DNA of 64,000 bases, taken from assembly GCF_001952855.1 (NCBI RefSeq), contig NZ_LPNO01000001.1, forward strand, positions 163,469-227,468, in the 5' to 3' direction. The position numbers and the translations under genes were made by a program. The notes under the pieces are model-generated. The model did not search any database. It saw only the letters and a list, made by a program, of their open reading frames with translations, and was not told the origin of the DNA. Of the stretch, positions 1-7,988 are shown in pieces. Every line of letters starts with the position of its first letter. The first letter of the stretch is position 1. The DNA is from Pseudomonas sp. ATCC PTA-122608. GTDB lineage: Bacteria; Pseudomonadota; Gammaproteobacteria; Pseudomonadales; Pseudomonadaceae.

Positions 1-9
1 GAAATGCCC

Positions 10-675
10 ATGAGCAAAAAGATTGCAGTGATCCTTTCCGGCTGTGGCGTGTACGACGGCGCTGAGATTCATGAAAGCGTGATCACCCTGCTGCGTCTGG
101 ACCAGCGTAGCGCCGAGGTGCAGTGCTTTGCGCCGAACATTGCCCAACTGCATGTGATCAATCACCTGACCGGCGAAGAGATGCCTGAGTCGCGCAATGT
201 GCTGGTGGAGTCGGCGCGCATTGCCCGTGGCGAGGTGAAGGACATTCGTGAGGCCAACGCCGAGGACTTCGACGCGCTGATCGTGCCCGGTGGGTTTGGC
301 GCCGCGAAGAACCTGTCGAACTTTGCCGTGGAAGGCGCGGGGTGCACGGTCAACCCGCAGGTGCTGGAACTGGCCGAAGCCTTTGCCGAAGCGGGCAAAC
401 CAGTCGGGCTGATCTGCATCTCGCCGGCCTTGGCGGCGAAGATCTATGGCCCAGGCGTGACCTGCACCATCGGTAACGACGCCGACACTGCAGCGGCCAT
501 GGACAAGATGGGCGCCACCCACCAGGTGTGTGCGGTGGACGATATTGTCGAAGACAAGGCACGCAAACTGGTGAGCACCCCGGCCTACATGCTGGGCAAG
601 CGCATCAGCGAAGTGGCGTCAGGCATCAACAAGCTGGTGGACCGAGTGCTGGAGCTGACCCACGAGAACGATTAG
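10..675 (+). CDS. elbB: ElbB, DJ-1/PfpI-like glyoxalase family protein
   Basis: The protein has 221 residues from the MSKK start; an in-frame ATG two codons earlier (position 4) is the alternative, and the window begins too close to judge a ribosome site. The motifs ILSGCGVYDG, NHLTGE, PGGFGAAKNLSNFA and TPAYMLG are those of E. coli ElbB, a class I glutamine-amidotransferase-like fold related to DJ-1. The nucleophile-elbow cysteine is visible in ICISP near residue 136. The E. coli protein has been reported to have weak glyoxalase activity and was once linked to isoprenoid synthesis; its cellular role is not settled. It converges on the YaiI-family gene, and the two stop codons overlap by four bases. 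Confidence 0.93.
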   Translation: MSKKIAVILSGCGVYDGAEIHESVITLLRLDQRSAEVQCFAPNIAQLHVINHLTGEEMPESRNVLVESARIARGEVKDIREANAEDFDALIVPGGFGAAKNLSNFAVEGAGCTVNPQVLELAEAFAEAGKPVGLICISPALAAKIYGPGVTCTIGNDADTAAAMDKMGATHQVCAVDDIVEDKARKLVSTPAYMLGKRISEVASGINKLVDRVLELTHEND

Positions 676-1124
676 GCCTTCATCAGCCTCGTCAGAATCC
701 GATCCAGTGAGTTGGCAAACGCCTGCTTGTCCTTGTCCCCATGGGGCGGTGGACCACCGCCCATCTGGCCCTGCTCCCGCAGATCGGTGAACAGGTTGCG
801 CACCGCCAGCCGCTCGCTCATGTTCTGCGGGCTGAACTCCTTGCCTCGCGGGTCCAGCGCTGCCACGCCGTTCTTTACCAAACGGTCGGCCAGCGGCACA
901 TCGCTGCAGATCACCAGTTCGCCGGGCACCGCGTGCTCCACCAGGTAGTCATCGGCCGCATCCGGACCGCTGGGCACCACAATCAGCTTCACACACGAGA
1001 AGCTCGGCTTGATCTGGCTCTGCCCGGCCACCAGCACCACTTCGAACTGGCGCTTGAGGGCGAACTTCACCACCTGGTCCTTGGCCGCCCGTGGGCAAGC
1101 ATCTGCATCGATCCACACGCGCAT
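672..1124 (-). CDS. YaiI/YqxD family (UPF0178) protein
   Basis: This 150-residue protein begins MRVWIDADACPRAAKD, the acidic N-terminal signature of the UPF0178 family (YaiI/YqxD). It continues with ICSDVPLAD and the glycine/proline run QMGGGPPPHGDKD, all typical of the family. The aspartates resemble those of PIN/NYN-type nucleases, but no activity can be assigned. It starts two bases after the stop of the cytochrome c-FTR1 permease on the same strand, so the two are probably cotranscribed. Its TAA overlaps the elbB TAG. Confidence 0.88.
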   Translation of the reverse strand: MRVWIDADACPRAAKDQVVKFALKRQFEVVLVAGQSQIKPSFSCVKLIVVPSGPDAADDYLVEHAVPGELVICSDVPLADRLVKNGVAALDPRGKEFSPQNMSERLAVRNLFTDLREQGQMGGGPPPHGDKDKQAFANSLDRILTRLMKA

Positions 1125-1126
1125 GG

Positions 1127-3022
1127 TTACGCCACCACCCGGCGCTTTTCAGCCAGCCGGCTGCGACCGTACAGCACCACAATCGCCAGGATCGCCACGG
1201 CCTGGGCACTCAACGAATAAGCATCGGCGTGGATGCCCAGCCAGTCGAAGTCAAAGAACGCCACTGGCCGGGTGCCGAAGATCCCGGCTTCCTGCAACGC
1301 CTTGACGCCATGCCCGGCGAACACCACCGACAACGCACACAGCAATGCCGCGTTGATACCGAAGAACAGCGCCAGCGGCAGTTTCGCCGAACCCCGCAGA
1401 ATCACCCAGGCCAGGCCCACCAACAACACCAGCGCCGTGGCACCACCGGCCAATACCGCGTTGTGCCCGGCTGGGCCTGCCTGCAACCACAGGGTTTCGT
1501 AGAACAGGATCACTTCGAACAGCTCGCGGTACACCGAGAAGAACGCCAGCATCGCAAAGCCGAAGCGCCCGCCGCCGCCCACCAGGCTGCTCTTGATGTA
1601 GTCCTGCCAGGCGGCTGCGTGACGGCGGTCGTGCATCCACACCCCGAGCCACAGCACCATCACACTGGCAAACAGCGCCGTGCAGCCTTCCAGCAACTCG
1701 CGCTGGGCGCCGCTGACGTCAATCACATAAGCCGCCAACGCCCAGGTGGCCAAGCCGGCCAACAGCGCCAGGCCCCAGCCGACGTTGACGCTGCGCACCG
1801 CCGATTGCTGGCCGGTGTTACGCAGGAACGCGAGGATCGCCGCCAGCACCAGGATTGCTTCCAGGCCTTCGCGCAGGAGGATCAACAAACCAGAGATATA
1901 ACTCAGCGACCAGCTCAAGCCATCGCTGCCCAGCAGGCCGGCCGACTCGGTGAGTTTGCCCTTGGCCACGTCCAGGCGCTGCTGGACCTGCTCGATCGGC
2001 AAGCCATCCTGCAACGACTGCCGGTAGGCCATCAGGGCCTTTTCGGTGTCCTTGCGCACGTTGGCATCGACGTTATCGAGGGAGCTTTCAACCAGCTCGA
2101 AACCTTCCAGGTAAGCCGCTACCGACAGGTCGTAGGCCTGCTCGTGCTCACCGTTACGGAAAGCGGCGAGGCTTTTGTCGAGGGTGGCGGCGGTGTAATC
2201 GAGCAACTGCGCCGGGCCACGCTTGACCTGCGGCGGCTGTGCGCGCTGGGCACGGAAGGTAGCGACGGCGTCGGGGCCTTCGGCGGCGAGCACTTCATTG
2301 GGGGTTTGGCGCGCCAGGTCGGCGAGGTTGAAGGACCTTTCGCTTTTCGCCGCAGCCGGGTCGGCAGTAAAGCCGGCGATGTAGGTGGCCAGGTCCCAGC
2401 GTTGGCGGTCGTCCAGTTGATCGGCGAAAGACGGCATGTCGGTGCCTTCGACGCCCAACCCAAGGGTGTTGTAGATCGCGTAGAGACTCAGGCGGTCGAG
2501 GCGGGCAGCGTCTCGCAGGTTGGCTGGCGGCGGGGTCATGCCGACAGCGGCTGGGCCATCGCCAGCGCCCGCGGCGCCGTGGCACACCGAGCAATTCTGC
2601 GCGTACAGCGGCGCACCACGCGTCGGGTCGGGCGTAATGGCAGGGGCTTGGCTGACTTCATATGCCACCGCCAGCTTGGCGCCCAATTGCCGGGCCTGGT
2701 GAGCAACCAACGCGCCATCCTGATAGGCCGTTACGGCAGCCAGCAGTTCATCCACGCCTTTTATCAGCTCGGCGCGCTCGGGCTTTTCCGGTAGATCGGC
2801 CACCAGCCCCTGCAACACCCCGAGAAACTCTACCTGTTCACGGTATTCGGAATCATCGATAACCTTGCCCGCCTCCACTGTCGGGGGGTAGTCCGCACCG
2901 ATGTAGTCCAGTAAATGCAGGGCTTGGGGCGCGCCCTCGGCAGTTGCAGCCAGCAGGTTGAAACTGCACGACATCAACGCCGGCAGCACCAGCCAGGCAA
3001 GAAAACGGAAGGGGGCAATCAT
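1127..3022 (-). CDS. Cytochrome c-FTR1 fusion, high-affinity iron permease
   Basis: This 631-residue inner-membrane protein fuses a periplasmic c-type cytochrome to an FTR1/EfeU-type iron permease. A signal peptide occupies about residues 1-26. The heme site CSVCH is at residues 144-148, with a likely distal Met in TDMPSF (about 196). A helical stretch follows, then about seven membrane segments from residue 370. Both FTR1 motifs are present: REGLE at 384-388 and YRELFE near 498-503, whose Arg/Glu residues carry iron in the yeast and EfeU proteins. The attached cytochrome suggests that iron oxidation or reduction is coupled to uptake, which is inference. It leads a two-gene unit with the YaiI-family gene. 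Confidence 0.9.
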   Translation of the reverse strand: MIAPFRFLAWLVLPALMSCSFNLLAATAEGAPQALHLLDYIGADYPPTVEAGKVIDDSEYREQVEFLGVLQGLVADLPEKPERAELIKGVDELLAAVTAYQDGALVAHQARQLGAKLAVAYEVSQAPAITPDPTRGAPLYAQNCSVCHGAAGAGDGPAAVGMTPPPANLRDAARLDRLSLYAIYNTLGLGVEGTDMPSFADQLDDRQRWDLATYIAGFTADPAAAKSERSFNLADLARQTPNEVLAAEGPDAVATFRAQRAQPPQVKRGPAQLLDYTAATLDKSLAAFRNGEHEQAYDLSVAAYLEGFELVESSLDNVDANVRKDTEKALMAYRQSLQDGLPIEQVQQRLDVAKGKLTESAGLLGSDGLSWSLSYISGLLILLREGLEAILVLAAILAFLRNTGQQSAVRSVNVGWGLALLAGLATWALAAYVIDVSGAQRELLEGCTALFASVMVLWLGVWMHDRRHAAAWQDYIKSSLVGGGGRFGFAMLAFFSVYRELFEVILFYETLWLQAGPAGHNAVLAGGATALVLLVGLAWVILRGSAKLPLALFFGINAALLCALSVVFAGHGVKALQEAGIFGTRPVAFFDFDWLGIHADAYSLSAQAVAILAIVVLYGRSRLAEKRRVVA

Positions 3023-3327
3023 GAATGGATCTCAAATGGAAATACGAAGTAACACATTGTCAAACCTTACGGGGTTTGACTCAAGTTGTTAGTGATATGG
3101 GCTGCGTTTACCCAAGGGCTGATGCTGGCCTCATTACCGGAAAATGGATCCAAAAGGCCATTGTTTTGCCAGTAATCGGGCTTATAATGCCGCGCCTTCG
3201 TTATTGCGAACTGGCATTTTCGCTCCTCTTTTTATGAGGAATTGGCAGGATGCAACGCCTTCCTGCCATTGGTGATTCGGTCCGACCAGCACCTTCGGCC
3301 GATTACGTTCAGGGAAGAAGCTCCTCG
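3023..3327. other. Divergent intergenic region, iron permease / lipoprotein cluster
   Basis: This spacer of about 305 bases separates the start of the iron permease from the first lipoprotein gene. It holds a small inverted repeat (TCAAACC at 3060-3066 with GGTTTGA at 3073-3079) and the rightward promoter listed separately. The coding frame of the lipoprotein stays open back to an ATG at 3250, but the signal peptide starts only at 3328, so 3250-3327 is treated as leader. No convincing Fur box was recognised. Confidence 0.5.
3161..3188 (+). promoter_or_regulatory. Probable sigma-70 promoter for the lipoprotein cluster
   Basis: TTGTTT at 3161-3166 and a perfect TATAAT at 3183-3188 are separated by 16 bases. 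They lie about 140 bases upstream of the first lipoprotein start and match the housekeeping consensus well. The long leader that results has not been examined for structure. Confidence 0.55.
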
Positions 3328-4725
3328 ATGGCATCTCGCGCCTTTACCTCGCTCGCGCTCGCAGCAGTCACCTTGTTGTCCGGTTGTTCGATGTTCCGCA
3401 GCTACGACACCGAGCTGCAAGCCACCAATCAGCAGTTGGCCACCGGCAATGTCGACGGCGCGCTGACCCTGCTTGAGAAGAACAACACCGGCGACGACAA
3501 GGACCTTCTCTACTACTTCGAAAAAGGCGAGTTGTTGCGGGCCAAGGGCGACCTCACCGGCAGCCAGACCGCCTGGCGCAGCGCCGACCTGCAAGTCTAC
3601 AAATGGGAAGAGTCGGTCAAGTTCGACACCGATAAGTACCTCGCGCAGTTCGGCTCCTTTCTGGTCAATGACAAGGTCCGCCGCTACGAAGGCTACGACT
3701 ACGAAAAAGTCATGCTCACCACGCAGATGGCCCTGAACCTGCTGGCGCTGAACGACTTCGACGGTGCCCGCACCGAGATCAAGAAGACCCACGAACGCGA
3801 AGCGGTGATTGCCGACCTGCGGGACAAGGAATACCTCAAGAGCGAAAACGAAGCCGAGCGCCAGGGCATCGCAACCCAGTTCAAGGACCTGCGCGGCTAC
3901 CCGGTGGAAAGCCTCAATGCCCCGGAAGTGGTGGGCCTGAAGAACAGCTACCAGAGCGCGTTCAGCCATTACCTGGCCGGCTTCGTCTACGAAGCCCTGG
4001 GCGAAAAAGACCTGGCCGCGCCGGGCTACCGCAAGGCCGCCGAACTGCGCCCCAACACTCCGCTGCTGGAACAGGCCCTGCTCAACCTGGACAAATCCAA
4101 AGTCGGAGCCGACGAGACCGACGTGCTGATCGTGGTGCAAAGCGGCCTGGCACCGGCCCGCGACTCGATTCGCCTGCCGTTGCCGATCCCCATCGACGGC
4201 CACCTGGTGATCACCCCGCTGTCGTTCCCGGTGATCAAGGCCGACGCCTCCACCGCGACCTTCGCGCAGATCGGGGTCGATGGCCAGCAGCAGAACCTCA
4301 CGGCCCTCAACAGCACCACCGCCATGTCCCGCCGCGCCCTGCGGGATGACATGCCGGGCATCATCCTGCGCACCACCGTGCGGGCCGTGACCCGCGGTAT
4401 CACCCAGAACAACCTGAACAAGACCAACCCGATGGCAGGCCTGGTACTCGGTATCGCTTCAGCCGTCACCGAAGGCGCCGACACCCGCACCTGGCGCACG
4501 TTGCCGGACATGACCCAGGTGACTCGCCTGCGCCTCAAGCACGGCGAGCACCAGGTCAGCCTGCCCAACGCCTTGGGCGGCACGCTGGTAACGGTCAAGG
4601 CCGACCAGCGCTATCAAGTGATTACCTTGCGCGTGGTCGGCAACCAGGTATTCGCCGGCGGTCTTGCGGCCCATGTGGTGCAGAGTAATCCGCCCCAGGC
4701 CGTCGCCACTCTCAAACAACCTTAA
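3328..4725 (+). CDS. COG3014 family outer-membrane lipoprotein
   Basis: The chosen start gives 465 residues and places a lipoprotein signal directly at the N-terminus: MASRAFTSLALAAVTLLSGC, with the lipidated cysteine at residue 20. A GGAAGAAG ribosome site precedes this ATG. The first half is rich in helical tetratricopeptide-like segments (YYFEKGELLRAKGD, LAGFVYEALGEKDLAAPGYRKAAEL). The second half looks beta-rich. It matches the COG3014 family of uncharacterised lipoproteins. It heads a tight four-gene rightward cluster with a YcfL protein, LpoB and an LpoB/CsgG-like protein, so a role in envelope assembly or peptidoglycan synthase control is plausible but not shown. Confidence 0.85.
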   Translation: MASRAFTSLALAAVTLLSGCSMFRSYDTELQATNQQLATGNVDGALTLLEKNNTGDDKDLLYYFEKGELLRAKGDLTGSQTAWRSADLQVYKWEESVKFDTDKYLAQFGSFLVNDKVRRYEGYDYEKVMLTTQMALNLLALNDFDGARTEIKKTHEREAVIADLRDKEYLKSENEAERQGIATQFKDLRGYPVESLNAPEVVGLKNSYQSAFSHYLAGFVYEALGEKDLAAPGYRKAAELRPNTPLLEQALLNLDKSKVGADETDVLIVVQSGLAPARDSIRLPLPIPIDGHLVITPLSFPVIKADASTATFAQIGVDGQQQNLTALNSTTAMSRRALRDDMPGIILRTTVRAVTRGITQNNLNKTNPMAGLVLGIASAVTEGADTRTWRTLPDMTQVTRLRLKHGEHQVSLPNALGGTLVTVKADQRYQVITLRVVGNQVFAGGLAAHVVQSNPPQAVATLKQP

Positions 4726-4735
4726 GGAGCACGCT

Positions 4736-5107
4736 ATGCGTCATTTCATCCTCGGCGCCCTGGCGCTGATCCTGCTGGCCGGTTGCGCCACCCCGCCACC
4801 GCCGGAACCTGGCAGCGCCGCGAGCAAAATCGTGGTGATGGGCAAGTTCAAGGGCATCGCCGTCGGCGCGATCCGCGTCGCCCGGGAAAACGGCTTCCTG
4901 ACCGCCAAGGTGCAGTTGAGCAATATCACCAGCAGCAACCAGATGATGTATTACCGCTTCGCCTGGCTGGGCGCCGACGGCTTCCCGGTGGGCGACGAAG
5001 AAACCTGGAAAGTGCTGAACCTCTACGCAAACCAGGCGACCTTCCTGCCGGCCATCGCCAACCTGCCCCAGGCTGCCGACTTCCGCCTTGAAGTGAAAAC
5101 GCCTTGA
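4736..5107 (+). CDS. YcfL family (DUF1425) lipoprotein
   Basis: This 123-residue lipoprotein has signal MRHFILGALALILLAGC (lipid-attached cysteine at residue 17). A proline-rich linker follows, then a small beta domain containing LSNITSSNQMMYYRFAWLGADG, characteristic of YcfL. The ATG at 4736 is preceded by AAGGAG. In E. coli ycfL sits immediately before lpoB, and the same order holds here. Function is unknown; the conserved pairing with LpoB points to the outer-membrane side of cell-wall synthesis. Confidence 0.88.
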   Translation: MRHFILGALALILLAGCATPPPPEPGSAASKIVVMGKFKGIAVGAIRVARENGFLTAKVQLSNITSSNQMMYYRFAWLGADGFPVGDEETWKVLNLYANQATFLPAIANLPQAADFRLEVKTP

Positions 5108-5142
5108 TCCGCCCACTCATTCAGTTTCAGAGAGACATCCCC

Positions 5143-5730
5143 ATGTTTGCACGCTTCTCGTTCCTCGCCGTGGTCGCCGTTATGGCCAGCGGCTGCGCCA
5201 ACACCTCGCCGGTACTGGGCGGTAAAAACATCAGCTACGGCGACACCAAGGCCGTGGAACTGGTGACCAACGAGTTCGGTTCCACCGACCTGCAGATGAT
5301 CGCCGAAAGCATGACCCGCTCCCTGGCCCAGTCCGGCATCCTCCAGGGCCGCCCGGTGGTGCAGGTATATGACGTGAAGAACAAGACCAGCGAGTACATC
5401 GATACCCGCGAGATCACCACGTCGATCAAGACCCAGCTGATGAAGACCGGCACCGCTCGCTTCGCCAGCGACAACACCGACATGCAAAGCCAGGTCGACC
5501 AACTGAAGCTGCAGAACCAGAGCGGCCTGTACAAGAAGTCGACCGTCAGCAAGACCGGCAACATGGTCGCCGCCAAGTACCGTCTGGAAGGCTCCATCAG
5601 CTCCATCGTCAAGCGCAGCTCGGACTACAAGGACGTGTTCTACAAGTTCAGCCTGCAACTGATTGACGTTGAAAGCGGCCTGGCCGAATGGATGGACGAA
5701 AAAGAAATCCGCAAGACCACGGAGCGCTAA
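5143..5730 (+). CDS. lpoB: LpoB-like penicillin-binding protein activator lipoprotein
   Basis: The 195-residue product begins with the lipoprotein signal MFARFSFLAVVAVMASGC (cysteine 18). It contains the LpoB-type core: VELVTNEFGSTDLQMIAESMTRSL, then a KNKTSEYIDTREITTSIK segment and a YRLEGSISSIVK strand. E. coli LpoB is an outer-membrane lipoprotein that activates the peptidoglycan synthase PBP1B. Pseudomonas uses the unrelated LpoP for PBP1B, so the partner of this LpoB homologue is open. An earlier in-frame start at 5104 was rejected because it would bury the signal peptide. Confidence 0.87.
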   Translation: MFARFSFLAVVAVMASGCANTSPVLGGKNISYGDTKAVELVTNEFGSTDLQMIAESMTRSLAQSGILQGRPVVQVYDVKNKTSEYIDTREITTSIKTQLMKTGTARFASDNTDMQSQVDQLKLQNQSGLYKKSTVSKTGNMVAAKYRLEGSISSIVKRSSDYKDVFYKFSLQLIDVESGLAEWMDEKEIRKTTER

Positions 5731-5733
5731 GCA

Positions 5734-6477
5734 ATGCGTGCATGGATCGGCATGATCGGCCTGTTGTGCGCCTTTGGCGCCTCGGCCGCACCGAAGATCG
5801 CGGTGACCGACCTGGCCTACGAGGCCCGGGTGGAGGAGTACATTCACCAGGTCGCGGCCAGCAACAACTTCCAGGCCAGCGCCTATAGCGCCAGCGGCGG
5901 CTCGAGCTACAGCGAGTACGAGAGCCGCAACAGCTACATCGAGCAGACCGAACTGCGCAAGTTCAGCGGCGACATCAAGGGTGAAATCCTCAAGTCGCGG
6001 CAGTTCCAGCTGGTGCAGGGCACGCCGTACACCGCTGACGCCAAGGGCGATGTGTATGACGTGATCAAGCGGATCAAGGCCGGTAACTTCAAGGGCGCGG
6101 ACTACGTGTTGTTCGGCACCTTGTCGGACATCGACTTCACCCAGGACGTCAACGCGCTGGACCACACCAACAGTTATTCGGCGGTGCTGGGCCTGACGCT
6201 GGTGGCAGACTTCAGCCTGATCAACACCCGCACCTTTGAGATCACCTCGGCGTTTACGGCCATGGGCGAAGGCCAGGACACCAAGCTGGTGAGCAACCGT
6301 GACGTGCGCGTGAGCCTGAACCGGCCTCGTGTGGTGCGGGAAGTGTCGAAGGCGTTGGGCGAGGATGTTGCGCGGCAGTTGGCCGAACAACTTGGCGGTG
6401 GTTATCAGGAGCAACCGGGGCAGCCTGCATTGCGCAATAACCTGCCACGGGATGAAGCGCCGAAGATCTTGCGCTGA
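5734..6477 (+). CDS. Secreted LpoB/CsgG-like protein of the lipoprotein cluster
   Basis: This 247-residue protein follows lpoB after three bases and is surely cotranscribed. It has a Sec signal ending FGASAAP but no lipobox cysteine, unlike its three upstream neighbours. The start of the mature part (PKIAVTDLAYE) and the later YVLFGTLSDIDFTQ strand resemble the CsgG/LpoB fold. The internal AYSASGGSSYSEYESRNSYIE region is low in complexity. The tail after residue 225 is polar and probably disordered. No family could be assigned with certainty; a soluble periplasmic partner of the lipoproteins is inferred. Confidence 0.75.
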   Translation: MRAWIGMIGLLCAFGASAAPKIAVTDLAYEARVEEYIHQVAASNNFQASAYSASGGSSYSEYESRNSYIEQTELRKFSGDIKGEILKSRQFQLVQGTPYTADAKGDVYDVIKRIKAGNFKGADYVLFGTLSDIDFTQDVNALDHTNSYSAVLGLTLVADFSLINTRTFEITSAFTAMGEGQDTKLVSNRDVRVSLNRPRVVREVSKALGEDVARQLAEQLGGGYQEQPGQPALRNNLPRDEAPKILR

Positions 6478-6508
6478 TCACTGGAAGTACATGCAACACA
6501 AAACCAAT

Positions 6509-6595
6509 GTGGGAGCGGGCTTGCTCGCGAATGCTGTGGATCAGTCAATACATCTGGTGACTGACACTCCGCATTCGCGAGCAAGCCCGCTCCCA
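6509..6595. repeat. Paired inverted REP element (REPIN), GTGGGAGCGGG family
   Basis: The left arm GTGGGAGCGGGCTTGCTCGC and its reverse complement face each other with GTGGGAG at the outer ends. The spacer is about 45 bases. Each arm itself folds around GCGGGCTTGCTCGC. It lies between the end of the lipoprotein cluster and the end of the convergent LysE-type gene. Confidence 0.85.
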
Positions 6596-6618
6596 CATTT
6601 TTTATCCGGTTTCGTCAG

Positions 6619-7251
6619 TTATGCCGTTGCGCGGTGCAAGCTGGCCAGGAACCCCGCCGCACCAACAAACAGCCCGGCAAACGTGCGGTTCATGCGTTTC
6701 TGCTGCTTGGGTGTGCGCAGCAAGCGCAACACTTTCGACGCCAGCCCGGTGTAGCCGGCCATCACGATCATGTCCACGCAGATCATTGTCGCACCCAGGA
6801 TCAGGTACTGGTTCAGCAGCGGCGCCTGTGGGTTCACGAACTGTGGCAACACCGCCAGCATGAACACCAGGGCCTTGGGGTTGCTGGCGTTGACCAAAAA
6901 CCCACGGAACATCATCGCCATCGGCTTGCCGATCGGGCGAATCGCCGCGTCATCGCTAAGGTCGGTTGGCAGCGCGCGCCATTGCTTGATGGCCAGGTAC
7001 ACGAGGTACGCCACGCCAAACCATTTGATCGCGTAGAACGCCGTGGAGGATGCCGCGAGGATCGCCCCCAGGCCACCGGCGACCACGGCAATTTGCATCG
7101 CCAGGCCCAGTTGCAGGCCCAGGGCATTCCAGTAGCCGCGCAGGAAACCGTATTGCAGGCCGCTGGACATCGACGCGATGGCGCCGGCGCCAGGAGAGAG
7201 ACTGATGATCCAACTGGCCAGGAAAAAGGCCAGCCATGTGTCGAGAGCCAT
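6619..7251 (-). CDS. LysE/RhtB family amino-acid exporter
   Basis: This 210-residue membrane protein has about six hydrophobic segments. It carries the LysE/RhtB signatures SPGAGAIASMSSGLQYG near residue 20, WFGVAYLVYLAI and RGFLVNASNPKALVFMLAVLPQF. Relatives export homoserine, threonine, lysine or other small amino acids; the substrate is not predictable here. It stands alone on its strand, flanked on both sides by REP pairs. Confidence 0.88.
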   Translation of the reverse strand: MALDTWLAFFLASWIISLSPGAGAIASMSSGLQYGFLRGYWNALGLQLGLAMQIAVVAGGLGAILAASSTAFYAIKWFGVAYLVYLAIKQWRALPTDLSDDAAIRPIGKPMAMMFRGFLVNASNPKALVFMLAVLPQFVNPQAPLLNQYLILGATMICVDMIVMAGYTGLASKVLRLLRTPKQQKRMNRTFAGLFVGAAGFLASLHRATA

Positions 7252-7325
7252 TACACACCTCGTATCAAATTCGTTGTCGGCACTAAGCTAACTCCGACAC
7301 ATAAGGGCTGGCTACAGAATTCTTG

Positions 7326-7427
7326 CTGTAGGAGCGAGCTCGCTCGCGAAAAACCCACAGGCACCACGGACTATCGGAAGCGCTGCGTCATCGTTGACGC
7401 TTTTCGCGAGCAAGCTCGCTCCTACAG
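7326..7427. repeat. Paired inverted REP element (REPIN), CTGTAGGAGC family
   Basis: The arms CTGTAGGAGCGAGCTCGCTC and GAGCAAGCTCGCTCCTACAG face each other across a spacer of roughly 50 bases. The right end reads CTGTAG on the minus strand and provides the final leucine codon and the stop codon of the MscS-family gene. Confidence 0.85.
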
Positions 7428-7988
7428 GCCGGTAATGTCTGTGTCGCGCCAACGGCGCACCGAGCGCTGGAAGAACAGGCTGTTGGGCACTTGCACCATG
7501 ACACTGCCGGTACCGGCCTCTTCCACTTCGATCAGCGTGGTGTAGAGCAGATTGATCGCCACCACCCGGCCTTTGACGCCGGGCTTGTCGACGGTGTCCA
7601 CCAACTCGACCACGTCGCCCAAGCGGAACGGCCCGACGGTGAAGATCAAAATGGCGCACAGCAGGTTCGACAACACCGACCACATGGCGAAGAACGCCAC
7701 TGCAGCCACCGCCACAAAGCCCGACAACGCCGTCCACAGCACCGTGGCGGAAACGCCCAGGCGCTCCAGCACAAAGATCAGCGCACTGCCCATGATCAGC
7801 CAGCGCAGGCCGCCGCGCAGGGGCATCAGCAACTGCGGCGGGAACGGATAACGCTCCCCAAGGCGGTTCAAGCATTTGGCGACGAACCGCTGGGCGAGAT
7901 AGCCGCCCAGCAAGATCAGCAAAATCTGTACGGCCACCCAGATCGGCGCGATCCATTGGGCCGGCAGCGGCAGTTGCAGCGTTTCCAT
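7422..7988 (-). CDS. Small MscS family mechanosensitive channel
   Basis: At 188 residues this is a minimal MscS-type channel. It has two or three membrane helices (about residues 15-35, 60-80 and 85-120) and a beta domain with FTVGPFRLGDVVELVD and VQVPNSLFFQRSVRRW. It lacks the long C-terminal alpha/beta vestibule domain of E. coli MscS. Such channels release solutes during hypo-osmotic shock. Its ATG overlaps the TGA of the ABC-F gene (ATGA), implying translational coupling. Its last codon and TAG come from a REP element, so the C-terminus may have been reset by that insertion. Confidence 0.87.
   Translation of the reverse strand: METLQLPLPAQWIAPIWVAVQILLILLGGYLAQRFVAKCLNRLGERYPFPPQLLMPLRGGLRWLIMGSALIFVLERLGVSATVLWTALSGFVAVAAVAFFAMWSVLSNLLCAILIFTVGPFRLGDVVELVDTVDKPGVKGRVVAINLLYTTLIEVEEAGTGSVMVQVPNSLFFQRSVRRWRDTDITGL

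Noticed and set aside
1091..2794. 567-codon open frame antisense to the iron permease
   Set aside because: High-GC codon use leaves antisense frames open. It has a His/Gln/Arg-rich composition and no motifs, while the opposite strand encodes a clear FTR1 protein.
3023..3160. Fur box before the iron permease
   Set aside because: No stretch near the permease start matches the GATAATGATAATCATTATC consensus well enough by eye.
3025..3237. Open frame of 70 codons in the divergent spacer before the lipoprotein cluster
   Set aside because: No ribosome site or similarity; it covers the probable promoter of the cluster.
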